From an uncultured Bacteroidota bacterium (GTDB lineage: Bacteria; Bacteroidota; Bacteroidia; Bacteroidales; P3), in the NCBI GenBank assembly GCA_902774845.1, contig CACYJU010000015.1, positions 1 to 49,994 on the forward strand: a stretch of DNA of 49,994 bases, in the 5' to 3' direction. Both the position numbers and the translations under genes were made by a program. Numbering within the stretch: position 1 is the first letter of the stretch; the number at the start of each line of letters is the position of its first letter. The notes below the pieces were generated by a model that did no database searches, was not told the DNA's origin, and saw nothing but the letters and a program-made list of their open reading frames with translations. This document shows, piece after piece, positions 25,302 through 33,464 of the stretch.

Positions 25302-25323
25302 AGATTATAAGTTTATACTTTAA

Positions 25324-25349
25324 TTCTCAACTTTCAATTCTCAACTTTG
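25324..25349. repeat. 7-bp array at the end of rsmI
   Basis: TTCTCAA, CTTTCAA, TTCTCAA and a partial CTTTG in exact phase. It overlaps the rsmI stop codon and belongs to the same family as 1259-1293. Confidence 0.7.
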
Positions 25350-26012
25350 TCTTCCTCCCAGCACCACCACAATCTCCCCTTTCACCTCTTTCTGGCTGAA
25401 GTGGGTGTGGGCTTCGTTGAGGGTGCCTCTGAAGACCTCTTCGTGCAGCTTGCTCAGCTCTCGGCATACGGCCACCTGCCGTTCCCCTCCGCAGGCTGCG
25501 GTGAGCTCGTCGAGCAGCTTGACCAGCCTATAGGGACTCTCGTACATCACACTGGTGCGTTCTTCTGCCGCTATGCGGGTGATGGCTGTCTGTCGTCCTT
25601 TCTTGTGCGGAAGGAACCCTTCAAACACGAATCGGTCGCAGGGCAATCCCGACGACGCCAACGCGGGTATGACGGCTGTGGCTCCTGGCAAGCATTCCAC
25701 CTCGACTCCGTTCTTCAGCGCTTCGCGCACCAGAAGGAACCCGGGGTCGCTGATGCCGGGGGTGCCGGCATCGGTGATGACTGCCATAGTGCATCCCGTC
25801 ATAAGCCGCTCGACCAGCGACTCCACTCGCCCGTGCTCGTTGTACATGTGGTAGCTTTCGAGCGGTGTGTTTATCTCGAAGTGTTGCAGCAGTTTGCGGC
25901 TGGTGCGCGTGTCTTCGGCCAGGATGGTGTCGACAGATTTAAGAACCTCGACGGCACGGAATGTCATGTCGCCGAGGTTCCCTATAGGTGTTGGAACTAA
26001 ATATAGTTTCAT
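25341..26012 (-). CDS. rsmI: 16S rRNA (cytidine(1402)-2'-O)-methyltransferase
   Basis: 2'-O-methylates C1402 in the 30S decoding centre. It is a tetrapyrrole-methylase fold protein with VPTPIGNLGDMTFRA at the start, LAEDTRTS, TDAGTPGISDPG and CLPGATAVIPALASSGLP. The start at 26012 (MKLYLVPTPIG) gives 223 residues, normal for RsmI. The open frame reaches further upstream only through an 8-bp repeat array. It lies between yebC and mgtC. Confidence 0.95.
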   Translation of the reverse strand: MKLYLVPTPIGNLGDMTFRAVEVLKSVDTILAEDTRTSRKLLQHFEINTPLESYHMYNEHGRVESLVERLMTGCTMAVITDAGTPGISDPGFLLVREALKNGVEVECLPGATAVIPALASSGLPCDRFVFEGFLPHKKGRQTAITRIAAEERTSVMYESPYRLVKLLDELTAACGGERQVAVCRELSKLHEEVFRGTLNEAHTHFSQKEVKGEIVVVLGGRQS

Positions 26013-26013
26013 T

Positions 26014-26098
26014 GCTTGAATGTTTGAATGTACGAATGCTTGGGTGGCGACCGCGTCAGCCACTCTCGCAATCACACATTCACGCAATTACGCAATTG
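26014..26098. repeat. Two opposed 8-bp family arrays between yebC and rsmI
   Basis: 26014-26045 reads the complement form (GCTTGAAT, GTTTGAAT, GTACGAAT, GCTTGGGT). 26064-26095 reads the direct form (TCTCGCAA, TCACACAT, TCACGCAA, TTACGCAA). The two face each other across an 18-bp non-repeat piece. Confidence 0.75.
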
Positions 26099-26101
26099 TT
26101 C

Positions 26102-26842
26102 TTATTCTTCCTCGAAGTCGTCGGGTATCTCCATGTCGTGGAAGACGTTCGTCACGTCGTCATCCTCTTCGAGCATGCTGATGACCTTCAACACCTTGCG
26201 CATCGACTCTTCGTCAATCTGGCGGGTGGTGTTCGGAATACGCTGCAGTTCGGCGCTCTCGCACTCGATCTTCATGTCTTCGAGCATCTTCACCATGTTG
26301 CCGAAGTCTTCGTATGCGGTGTAGAGGGTGATGTACTCATCGTCGACCTCCATCTCCTCGAGTCCGCCGTCGATAAGGGTCATCTCGAGTTCGTCAACAT
26401 CCATCTCGGGTTTGCGCGGGATTACGAACACACCCTTGCGGGTGAATAGGAAGCTCAGCGAGCCGTTGGTCTCCAAGGTGCCGCCGAACTTGTTCATGAT
26501 GGCTCGCACGTTGGCTACAGTACGCATGTTGTTATCTGACAGACATTCGATGAAAAGCGCTATGCCGTGGTTGGCATGGCACTCGAAGGTTATCTCCTGC
26601 AGCACGGCTGCGTCCTTGTCGCTGGCTTTGTTGATGGCACGCATCAGGGTGTCCTTAGGCATGTTGCAGCCGCGTGCGTTTTGCACCAAAAGACGCAGAC
26701 GGGGATTGCTGTCGGGATCAGGTCCGCCTTCACGGACGGCTACTGCCACCTCTTTCAGAATTTTGGAATACTGTTTGGAACGCTTTGCGTCGGCAGCGCC
26801 CTTAGCTCTCTTGATCTTTGACCATTTGTTGTGTCCTGACAT
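26102..26842 (-). CDS. YebC/PmpR family protein
   Basis: Member of the YebC/TACO1 family, annotated as a DNA-binding regulator in some bacteria and as a translation factor easing ribosome stalling in others; the sequence cannot decide which. The start MSGHNKWSKIKRAKGAADAKR is the invariant family N-terminus. GGPDPDSNPRLR and a Glu/Asp-rich C-terminus follow. At 246 residues it has the usual length. It is 12 bp behind trmB. Confidence 0.95.
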   Translation of the reverse strand: MSGHNKWSKIKRAKGAADAKRSKQYSKILKEVAVAVREGGPDPDSNPRLRLLVQNARGCNMPKDTLMRAINKASDKDAAVLQEITFECHANHGIALFIECLSDNNMRTVANVRAIMNKFGGTLETNGSLSFLFTRKGVFVIPRKPEMDVDELEMTLIDGGLEEMEVDDEYITLYTAYEDFGNMVKMLEDMKIECESAELQRIPNTTRQIDEESMRKVLKVISMLEEDDDVTNVFHDMEIPDDFEEE

Positions 26843-26854
26843 AATAGTGTTTAT

Positions 26855-27520
26855 TTAATGTGTTATAAATTTCACGTACGTTATCGGTTTTCCTTCTTTC
26901 AAGAACATCTTTTCATAGAAGGTCTGTGTGAGTTTGGCCTCGCCTTCGTAGGTGGTGTCGGTATAAAGGTCGGTAGTGTGGTATTCCACCTCATATCCCG
27001 CTGGGGCGATGACCTCTTCCATTGTGTAGGCATGCAGTTCTTGCGAGTCGGTCTTGAGGTGTATGGGCGACCCCTCTTTGAGAAACTGCTTGTAATAGCT
27101 CAGGAACCGTTCGCTGGTGAGCCGCTTCAAAGGCTTCTTGGGTTGGGGGTCGGGGAAGGTTATCCATATCTCCGACACTTCGTCTTTGTCGAAGAAACGG
27201 TTGATGAGCTCTATCCTCGTGCGCACGAACGTCACGTTCTCCATCTTCTCTTCGGTGGCTGTCTTGGCTCCTCGCCACAGGCGCGCTCCCTTGATGTCGA
27301 AGCCTATATAGTTGCGTTCGGGGTGCAGCTTGGCGAGGGCTATGCAGTAGTCGCCTTTGCCACAACCGAGCTCCAGCGTGATAGGGTTGTCGTTGCCGAA
27401 CCACTCGTTCCAACGTCCGCGGTATTCGAACCCATCCCTCTCCAGCTGTTCAAACGACACCTGGAACAGGTTCTTGAAGGTCAGGTTTTCCGCGAATCGC
27501 TCTAACTTGTGGTGGGCCAT
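26855..27520 (-). CDS. trmB: tRNA (guanine(46)-N7)-methyltransferase
   Basis: Adds m7G at position 46 in the tRNA variable loop using SAM. The SAM site is LELGCGKGDYCIALA; GFDIKGARLWRGAK and ITFPDPQPKKPLKRLT are family signatures. At 221 residues it has the normal size. It lies 59 bp behind the HU/SPOR gene; that gap is filled by an 8-bp array. Confidence 0.96.
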   Translation of the reverse strand: MAHHKLERFAENLTFKNLFQVSFEQLERDGFEYRGRWNEWFGNDNPITLELGCGKGDYCIALAKLHPERNYIGFDIKGARLWRGAKTATEEKMENVTFVRTRIELINRFFDKDEVSEIWITFPDPQPKKPLKRLTSERFLSYYKQFLKEGSPIHLKTDSQELHAYTMEEVIAPAGYEVEYHTTDLYTDTTYEGEAKLTQTFYEKMFLKEGKPITYVKFITH

Positions 27521-27532
27521 CGTCTCAGTTAT

Positions 27533-27572
27533 TCAAGCATTCAAGCATTCAAGCAATCATGCATTCTAGCAA
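27533..27572. repeat. 8-bp family array between the HU/SPOR gene and trmB
   Basis: TCAAGCAT twice, then TCAAGCAA, TCATGCAT and TCTAGCAA: five units in exact phase, ending seven bases before the HU/SPOR stop codon. Confidence 0.85.
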
Positions 27573-27579
27573 TAATTGA

Positions 27580-30108
27580 TTAAAAACTCTTGATTGAGAT
27601 GTCTCCGTCATACCACTCTTTGGCTTGGCGGTATTGCTCTTCGGCCATAGTGCGGGTCTTGGCGCTGCCCATGCTGACATAGTATCCGTGGTTGATCTCT
27701 ATGATGTAAGCGTTGCAGCCATAACCTTTCAGTCGGTCTACCATCTTCTGTGCTGTGGTGGCGTTGGTATAGAATCCGGCTATCAGGTCGAATCCTTGGC
27801 GCGACTTCTTCTCGGTCTTGATGACGGGCACCACGGGCTCGGTCTTAGGCGGCATCTGCACTTTGGCGTCGTCGGCTTTCAGTCCCAGTTCGTCTACCAT
27901 GCCGCTGAGCATGTTGTCGAGGAACGTGCGGTCCATAATCTCACTCTGCACCATCACCTGTTTTTGGCGGCCTTTGTGGGCTTTCTTGTAGTCTGTGATG
28001 TATTTGCTCACGTAGTCGGCACTCGGGATGAAACGCTCTTCGGCATAGCCGCTGTTGTCGTAGAGTTCCGTCAGACGGCTCACCGAATACTGGTGGATGC
28101 GTTCCATCATCGGCACCTTCGCGGTGGTGTAGCGTTTCTCTTTCAGGTAGTTGGTGATATATCCGCTCAGATAGTCGTTGATTGCGTCGGCTCTATTCTC
28201 TATGTCAGCGGCATCAAACTCGGTGAGCAGCTCGCTGAACGAGAAGAGGCATGCGTCGGCATAGACTTCGGCTGCTGCCATAGCTGGACCGCTGACCGCT
28301 GCCTGCTGCCTGCTGGCTGTCGCCTGCTGGCTGCTGACCGTCTGGTCCTGACCGCTGTTGGTCACCATATTGTCGATATCCAGTTCAGCGGTCTCTCTCT
28401 GGTTTTGTTTCAGCACGTTGGTGAAGAACCACTCATGTGCCGGTTTGACAAAGGCGGGCTTGCCCAGATAGACGGCTGCACATCCCAACAGCAGTAACAA
28501 CAGCAGCACGATAAGTATCCAGAGCCAGGCTTTGCCTTTCTTCTTGCCTTTTTTCTCCTCTTTCTTGTCTTCGGCATCGAACGACACTTCGGGAACTGCC
28601 AGCGGATCGGCTGCGGCTGCCTGTTTCTTTGCCAGTTTTTCGGCTTTGCGTTCTTCTTTCTTTTGACGTTTCATAGCTTCTTTTTCTTCTTTAGTGGCTT
28701 TTTTCTTGGCCTCTTTTTCTTCTTTGGCTGCTTTCTTCATGGCCTTTTTGTCGGCTTTGGTTTGTTGTTCTTTGGTTTTCTGTGCGTCTTTCTCGGCTTT
28801 TTTCTTGGCTTCTAACTCTTCTTTGTTGCGCTTCTCTGCCTCTTTCTCTGCTTTCTCTTTGGCTTTCTGCTCCTCTTTCTTGGCTTTCTCGCTGGCTTCT
28901 TTCTCCTCTTTCTCGCGCTTCTCTTTGGCTTTCTGCTCTTCCTTTTCGGCCTTCTTCTGGGCTTCTTGCTCTTCTTTCATGCGTTTTTCTTCAGCTTTGC
29001 GGGCCTCTAACTCTTCTTTCTCAGCCTTCTTCTTGGCTTCTAATTCTTCCTTCTCAGCCTTCTTCTTAGCCTCTAACTCTTCTTTTTCTGCTTTCTTCTT
29101 GGCTTCCATCTCCTCTTTCTCTGCCTTCTTTTTAGCTTCCATCTCTTCCTTCTCGGCTTTCTTCTGCGCTTCCTGTTCCTCTTTCAGCCGTTTCTCTTCG
29201 GCTTTGCGGGCTTCCTGCTCTTCTTTCTCTGCTTTCTTTTTGGCTTCCATTTCCTCTTTCTCTGCCTTCTTCTTAGCCTCCATCTCTTCCTTCTCTGCTC
29301 TCTTCTTAGCTTCTAACTCCTCTTTCTCGGCTCTTTTCTTGGCTTCTAACTCCTCTTTCTCTGCTTTCTTCTGGGCTTCAATATCCTCTGGGGTAGCTTC
29401 GCCGTCGGCACGTCTGGCGTCGTCCTGTTCGCGGATGGCGGCTTCACGTGCTTCACGCTCTTTGTCTTTCTCCTCTTGTTTGAGGCGTTTCATCTCTTCT
29501 TTCACGAGTTTTTCTCTTTCTCTCACCTCCTGTGGGGTCAGCTCGACGGTCTCGTTGCCTTTCATCACATCATGGCCTCCTACGATGTTCGCCACACCTG
29601 AGAGTCTTGCTGCTTCGGCTGCTGCTGCGGCCTCTTGCTGCTGTTTGGCTGCCAGGACTTCTCGTTTGGCGGGGTCGAATATTGCGAACGGGTCTTCGCT
29701 TATGGCGTTATTGTAGGTCTTGATGCCGGCGAGGGGTGAGGATTGGTCTGACGACAGCGGCTTGGAGGCGAAGCTCTTGCTGCCTCCTTGCGACTGCAGG
29801 TCACCTAACATACCGATGGTGACGGTGCCTTCTTTGCTGAGCTTCTCGTCGAGCACTTCGGCATAGTTGCGCACCATCTGCTTGGCTACGTCTGTGGGGA
29901 CGCACTCCGAGTCGGCTATGTAAGCTATGAACTCTTCGTTGCCTGCGGTGCGGGATTCAAAATTCACTACAGTTCGTGTGGGGTAGAAGGTGGCTGTCTG
30001 TTCGTCGAAATGTGCTGTTTCGTTTACGGATTTCCACGTTCCTATTCCTGGAATTTCAACGGTCTTGCCTTTCTTGAGACATTCTACGATGTAGTCTGTG
30101 ATATTCAT
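27580..30108 (-). CDS. HU-like domain, long charged helix, transmembrane segment and SPOR domain protein
   Basis: 842-residue membrane protein. Residues ~1-110 resemble the paired HU-CCDC81-type domains of Bacteroidota (IPGIGTWK, FYPTRTVVNF; then EKLSKEGTVTIGMLGDL). Residues ~185-510 are an almost uninterrupted Glu/Lys/Ala helix built from 11-residue units of the type EAKKKAEKEEL. One transmembrane segment follows at ~527-548 (WLWILIVLLLLLLLG), then a linker containing a 7-bp array, then a C-terminal SPOR domain (~768-842, FDLIAGFYTNATTAQKMV, GYYVSMGSAKTR). SPOR domains bind denuded glycan at division septa; the N-terminal part would be cytoplasmic. A link from nucleoid or cytoplasm to septal wall is an inference. 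Confidence 0.83.
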   Translation of the reverse strand: MNITDYIVECLKKGKTVEIPGIGTWKSVNETAHFDEQTATFYPTRTVVNFESRTAGNEEFIAYIADSECVPTDVAKQMVRNYAEVLDEKLSKEGTVTIGMLGDLQSQGGSKSFASKPLSSDQSSPLAGIKTYNNAISEDPFAIFDPAKREVLAAKQQQEAAAAAEAARLSGVANIVGGHDVMKGNETVELTPQEVREREKLVKEEMKRLKQEEKDKEREAREAAIREQDDARRADGEATPEDIEAQKKAEKEELEAKKRAEKEELEAKKRAEKEEMEAKKKAEKEEMEAKKKAEKEEQEARKAEEKRLKEEQEAQKKAEKEEMEAKKKAEKEEMEAKKKAEKEELEAKKKAEKEELEAKKKAEKEELEARKAEEKRMKEEQEAQKKAEKEEQKAKEKREKEEKEASEKAKKEEQKAKEKAEKEAEKRNKEELEAKKKAEKDAQKTKEQQTKADKKAMKKAAKEEKEAKKKATKEEKEAMKRQKKEERKAEKLAKKQAAAADPLAVPEVSFDAEDKKEEKKGKKKGKAWLWILIVLLLLLLLGCAAVYLGKPAFVKPAHEWFFTNVLKQNQRETAELDIDNMVTNSGQDQTVSSQQATASRQQAAVSGPAMAAAEVYADACLFSFSELLTEFDAADIENRADAINDYLSGYITNYLKEKRYTTAKVPMMERIHQYSVSRLTELYDNSGYAEERFIPSADYVSKYITDYKKAHKGRQKQVMVQSEIMDRTFLDNMLSGMVDELGLKADDAKVQMPPKTEPVVPVIKTEKKSRQGFDLIAGFYTNATTAQKMVDRLKGYGCNAYIIEINHGYYVSMGSAKTRTMAEEQYRQAKEWYDGDISIKSF
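28292..28354 (-). repeat. 7-bp CTG/CAG array in the SPOR protein linker
   Basis: Nine contiguous 7-bp units (CTGACCG, CTGCCTG twice, CTGGCTG, TCGCCTG, CTGGCTG, CTGACCG, TCTGGTC, CTGACCG), 63 bp in frame. It encodes a Gln/Ser/Ala/Thr-rich linker. Confidence 0.85.
28830..29380 (-). repeat. 33-bp (11-residue) coding repeat of the charged helix
   Basis: About 14 tandem 33-bp units encode EA(K/Q)KKAEKEE-type hendecads. Two longer units containing EARKAEEKR(L/M)KEEQ appear at equal spacing, so a multi-unit block was duplicated. The unit length is codon-multiple and protein-driven, unlike the short spacer arrays. Confidence 0.8.
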
Positions 30109-30123
30109 ATTGTGATTTTTGTA

Positions 30124-30879
30124 TTATCGTCTTTTAAGGTATTCTTGTGCTTTCTGCAGGTCTTCGGGCGTGTCTATCCCGATATTCTCGCATGTGGTCT
30201 CTGCCACACTTATCGCGTAGCCGCCTTCCAGCCAGCGCAGCTGCTCCAGCTTTTCGCCTCTCTCGAGCGGTGTCTCGTCAAGCGTCACCAGCTCTTTCAG
30301 TATTTCTGAGCGGTAGGCATAGATGCCTATGTGCTTGTAGTAGTCGTGATGGTTGTGCCATTGTGTTGCGTCGCAGTCGCGCAGATAGGGGATGGGGGTG
30401 CGGCTGAAATAGAGTGCGTCGCCCCATTTGTCTGTCACCACTTTCACGTTGTTGGGCGACATGAGCTCTTCGTGCGATGTTATCTTCTTTGCCAGCGTCG
30501 CTATCTCGACATCTCTATCTTCGAACATGCTGAGCAGGGTGCTTATCTGCTTTCTATTCACAAACGGTTCGTCGCCCTGAACGTTAATCACCACATCGTA
30601 TTCCTTACCCTCTGCTGCAAGTTTCTCCACCACTTCGCTGCACCTCTCCGTGCCGCTTTTGTGGTTGCTGCGGGTCATCACACATTTGCCTCCGAATTTC
30701 AGCACGGCGTCGGATATCCGCTCGTCGTCGGTGGCTACGCACACCTCGTCAAGCTGTTCTATGCCTTTCAACCTATCGTAGACCCATTGCACCACAGGCT
30801 TCCCTCCCAGGTCGGCAAGTGGCTTGCCTGGGAATCGGCTTGATGCGTAACGGGCTGGTATGATGGCTATGGCTTTCAA
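30124..30879 (-). CDS. kdsB: 3-deoxy-manno-octulosonate cytidylyltransferase
   Basis: Activates Kdo as CMP-Kdo for the lipopolysaccharide inner core. The nucleotide-binding start IIPARYASSRFPGKPL, VIN-VQGDEPF and the C-terminal GIDTPEDL are diagnostic. At 251 residues it has the normal length. The start is TTG at 30879, placed exactly where family proteins begin; no ATG fits. It lies 39 bp behind the deoxynucleoside kinase gene and 15 bp before the HU/SPOR gene. Confidence 0.96.
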   Translation of the reverse strand: MKAIAIIPARYASSRFPGKPLADLGGKPVVQWVYDRLKGIEQLDEVCVATDDERISDAVLKFGGKCVMTRSNHKSGTERCSEVVEKLAAEGKEYDVVINVQGDEPFVNRKQISTLLSMFEDRDVEIATLAKKITSHEELMSPNNVKVVTDKWGDALYFSRTPIPYLRDCDATQWHNHHDYYKHIGIYAYRSEILKELVTLDETPLERGEKLEQLRWLEGGYAISVAETTCENIGIDTPEDLQKAQEYLKRR

Positions 30880-30918
30880 GTGTCTTTGTCGTTTTCTGGT
30901 GTGACCGACTCGCTTGGT

Positions 30919-31533
30919 TTAGCTGAAGAGGCTGTTGAATTCGGCGTCTATCTTGTTTATCACGGTGCCCAGATCCTCTGGGTTGTCGGCGAAGTTTATC
31001 TCTTCTACGTCGAGGATCATCAGCTTGCTGCGGTTGTATTCGGCAATCCAGTCTTCATAACGCTGGTTGAGGCTGGTGAGGTAGTCGAGGCGTATGCCGC
31101 TCTCATAGTCGCGGCCTCTTTTCTGTATCTGCTTTATCAGCGTCGGCACATCTCCTCTCAGGTATATCAGCAGGTCGGGTGGCTGCACAAACGAGTTGAG
31201 CAGTTCGAACAACTGTATGTAGTTGTCGAAGTCGCGGGTGTTGAGCAGTCCCATAGCATGTAGGTTCGGGGCGAAGATGTAGGCATCCTCGTATAAGGTG
31301 CGGTCCTGTATGATGTTGGGGTTCTCCTTGCGGATATCCACCAGCTGCTTGAAGCGGGTGTGGAGAAAATAGACGTGCATGTTGAACGCCCATCGGCGCA
31401 TGTCCTCATAGAAGCTGTTCATGTACGGATTGTTTCCGCTTTCGTATACCGGTCGGTATCCATAGTGTTTTGCCAAAAGTTTGGTCAATGTGGTCTTGCC
31501 CGATCCGATGTTTCCCGCAATAGCAATGTGCAT
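30919..31533 (-). CDS. Deoxynucleoside kinase
   Basis: Salvage kinase phosphorylating deoxynucleosides (deoxyadenosine/deoxyguanosine kinase family). The P-loop GNIGSGKT is at 7-14, followed by DRTLYEDAYIF (the DRS-like substrate motif) and the Arg-rich lid region QIQKRGRDYES. The ATG at 31533 gives 204 residues, the usual size; the longer frame enters AT-rich spacer. It is the first gene of the seven-gene minus-strand run. Which deoxynucleoside it prefers cannot be read from sequence. Confidence 0.92.
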   Translation of the reverse strand: MHIAIAGNIGSGKTTLTKLLAKHYGYRPVYESGNNPYMNSFYEDMRRWAFNMHVYFLHTRFKQLVDIRKENPNIIQDRTLYEDAYIFAPNLHAMGLLNTRDFDNYIQLFELLNSFVQPPDLLIYLRGDVPTLIKQIQKRGRDYESGIRLDYLTSLNQRYEDWIAEYNRSKLMILDVEEINFADNPEDLGTVINKIDAEFNSLFS

Positions 31534-31701
31534 ATATTTGTACTTTATATATTTATTACAATCACAACTTGCTGTCACACAGACGAGTGTTGTGCGCACG
31601 CAAGATTAAACTTAAACGCAAATATAATAAAAAAATAATTATCAACAATTCTCCGTGCGAAAAAACGTATCCAATGTTCTCTGTGTGCTTATGAAAAATG
31701 C

Positions 31702-31709
31702 TATTTTTG
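31702..31709 (+). promoter_or_regulatory. -7 promoter box for glmM
   Basis: TATTTTTG matches TAnnTTTG, 27 bases before the chosen start at 31737. It also argues against any upstream start, which would lie inside the promoter. Confidence 0.6.
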
Positions 31710-31736
31710 CACTCTCGAAAATCAATAAACACGATT

Positions 31737-33125
31737 ATGAGCCTTATTAAATCCATATCCGGCATACGTGGCACCATAGGTGGCCGTCCGGGAGAGGGCT
31801 TGAGCCCTATAGATGTTGTAAAATTCACCTCTGCTTTCGCCACATTCCTGCTTCGTGGAAAAGAGGGTGGTGGTAAGTTGAAAATGGTCGTTGGTCGTGA
31901 TGCTCGCCTTTCGGGCGAGATGGTCGACCGTCTCGTCGTCGGGGCTCTGGTGGGTATGGGCGTCGATGTGATTGAGACTGGCCTCTCCACCACTCCCACC
32001 ACCGAGATGGCCGTGATAAACCACCACGCCGACGGCGGCATCATCATCACCGCCTCGCACAACCCTATCCAGTGGAACGCTCTGAAGCTCCTCAACAGTC
32101 GTGGTGAGTTCATCAATGCCGACGAGGGTGCTGAGGTGTTGCGTCTGGCCGAGCTGGACGATTACAACTATGCCGAGGTGCACGACCTTGGCTCGGTCAC
32201 CGTCGACGACTCCACCATCGACCGTCATATCGAGCAGGTCCTTGCTCTCAAATTGGTTGACCGCGACGCTATTGCCGCATCTCACTTCAAGGTGGCTGTC
32301 GACGCCGTCAACTCGACGGGTGGCATCGCCATCCCTCGTCTGCTGAGAAAACTCGGCGTGGACGATATTGTGGAGCTCAACTGCGACCCTACTGGCCGTT
32401 TCTCTCATAACCCTGAACCCATCCCGCAAAACCTGACCGACATATCGGCTACCGTTGCTGAAAACCATTGCGATCTGGGTATCGTCGTCGACCCCGATGT
32501 CGACCGTCTGGCGCTAGTATGTGAGACCGGCGAGATGTTCGGCGAGGAGTACACTCTCGTCAGCGTGGCCGACTACGTGCTTTCCCATACTCCAGGCAAC
32601 ACCGTCTCCAACCTATCCTCATCACGTGCTCTGCGTGACGTGACGGCTCGCTATGCTGGCTCTCAGTACAACGCCGCCGCCGTGGGCGAGGTCAACGTCA
32701 CCACCCTCATGCGTAACACCAACGCCGTCATCGGCGGCGAGGGCAACGGTGGCGTCATATATCCCGAACTCCACTATGGCCGCGATGCTCTCGTGGGTGT
32801 AGCACTCTTCCTCACCCTCTTGGCTAAGAAGAAGATGAAGGTAAGTGAACTTAGGAAAACCTATCCTGAGTATATCATATCCAAAAACCGCATCGACCTC
32901 ACTCCCGATATCGACGTGGACGCTCTCCTCGCTCGTCTCGCCGCCAAGTATAAGGCTATGCCTGAATGTGTGGTGACCACCATCGACGGCGTGAAGATCG
33001 ACTTCCCCGACGGCTGGGTGCATCTCCGCAAGAGCAACACCGAGCCTATCATCCGCGTCTACAGCGAAGCCAAAGACGAATCCCGCGCCAACGAACTCGC
33101 CCAGCAAGTAATAAAAGAAGTGTAA
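31737..33125 (+). CDS. glmM: Phosphoglucosamine mutase
   Basis: Interconverts glucosamine 6- and 1-phosphate on the way to UDP-GlcNAc, hence peptidoglycan and lipid A. The phosphoserine loop is TASHNPIQWN, the metal loop has DPDVDR, and the sugar loop has GGEGNGG; the C-terminal phosphate-binding loop is RKSNTEPIIRVY. The start at 31737 (MSLIKSISGIRGTIGG) matches family N-termini and gives 462 residues. Some Bacteroidota relatives act on mannose or glucose phosphates, so specificity is likely but not certain. Confidence 0.9.
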   Translation: MSLIKSISGIRGTIGGRPGEGLSPIDVVKFTSAFATFLLRGKEGGGKLKMVVGRDARLSGEMVDRLVVGALVGMGVDVIETGLSTTPTTEMAVINHHADGGIIITASHNPIQWNALKLLNSRGEFINADEGAEVLRLAELDDYNYAEVHDLGSVTVDDSTIDRHIEQVLALKLVDRDAIAASHFKVAVDAVNSTGGIAIPRLLRKLGVDDIVELNCDPTGRFSHNPEPIPQNLTDISATVAENHCDLGIVVDPDVDRLALVCETGEMFGEEYTLVSVADYVLSHTPGNTVSNLSSSRALRDVTARYAGSQYNAAAVGEVNVTTLMRNTNAVIGGEGNGGVIYPELHYGRDALVGVALFLTLLAKKKMKVSELRKTYPEYIISKNRIDLTPDIDVDALLARLAAKYKAMPECVVTTIDGVKIDFPDGWVHLRKSNTEPIIRVYSEAKDESRANELAQQVIKEV

Positions 33126-33158
33126 CACCACGCTTCTCCAAATAACTGTTTCAAAATC

Positions 33159-33186
33159 TTTAACCTTTAACCCTTAACCTTTAACC
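33159..33186. repeat. 7-bp array between glmM and the PspC gene
   Basis: TTTAACC, TTTAACC, CTTAACC and TTTAACC in exact 7-bp phase, 11 bases before the PspC start. Confidence 0.75.
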
Positions 33187-33197
33187 CTTTTACCATA

Positions 33198-33401
33198 ATG
33201 GAAGAAAACACCTATCGTCGTCTGACCCGCAGCACCACCGACCGTCGTATTGCCGGCGTCTGTGGTGGTCTTGCCAAATATCTAAACATCGACCCCACCG
33301 TAGTGCGCATCTGTTTTCTGGTCGCGCTCCTCTGTGGTAGCTTAGGCTTCTGGGCTTACCTCATTGTATGGATAGCTGCCCCCGAAGAAGGCCGCAACTA
33401 A
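33198..33401 (+). CDS. PspC-domain membrane protein
   Basis: 67-residue protein consisting of a single PspC domain. The conserved RRIAGVCGGLAKYLNIDPT is followed by VVRICFLVALLCGSLGFWAYL, a hydrophobic hairpin or two short helices, and IVWIAAPEE. PspC proteins are inner-membrane proteins linked to envelope stress; no other psp genes are nearby. It lies 72 bp behind glmM. Confidence 0.9.
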   Translation: MEENTYRRLTRSTTDRRIAGVCGGLAKYLNIDPTVVRICFLVALLCGSLGFWAYLIVWIAAPEEGRN

Positions 33402-33464
33402 TAATAAACTAACCTACCACTCTCGTCATTCAGAATCCAAAATTCAGAATGGCTTGGGTGAGGT

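Noticed and set aside
25341..26087. Longer RsmI starting at 26087
   Set aside because: The extension is translated repeat array; MKLYLVPTPIG at 26012 is the family start.
28830..29380. Plus-strand frame rich in Ser/Phe opposite the charged helix (28694-29716)
   Set aside because: It is the antisense of the 33-bp coding repeat; composition follows from the minus-strand gene, which has clear domains.
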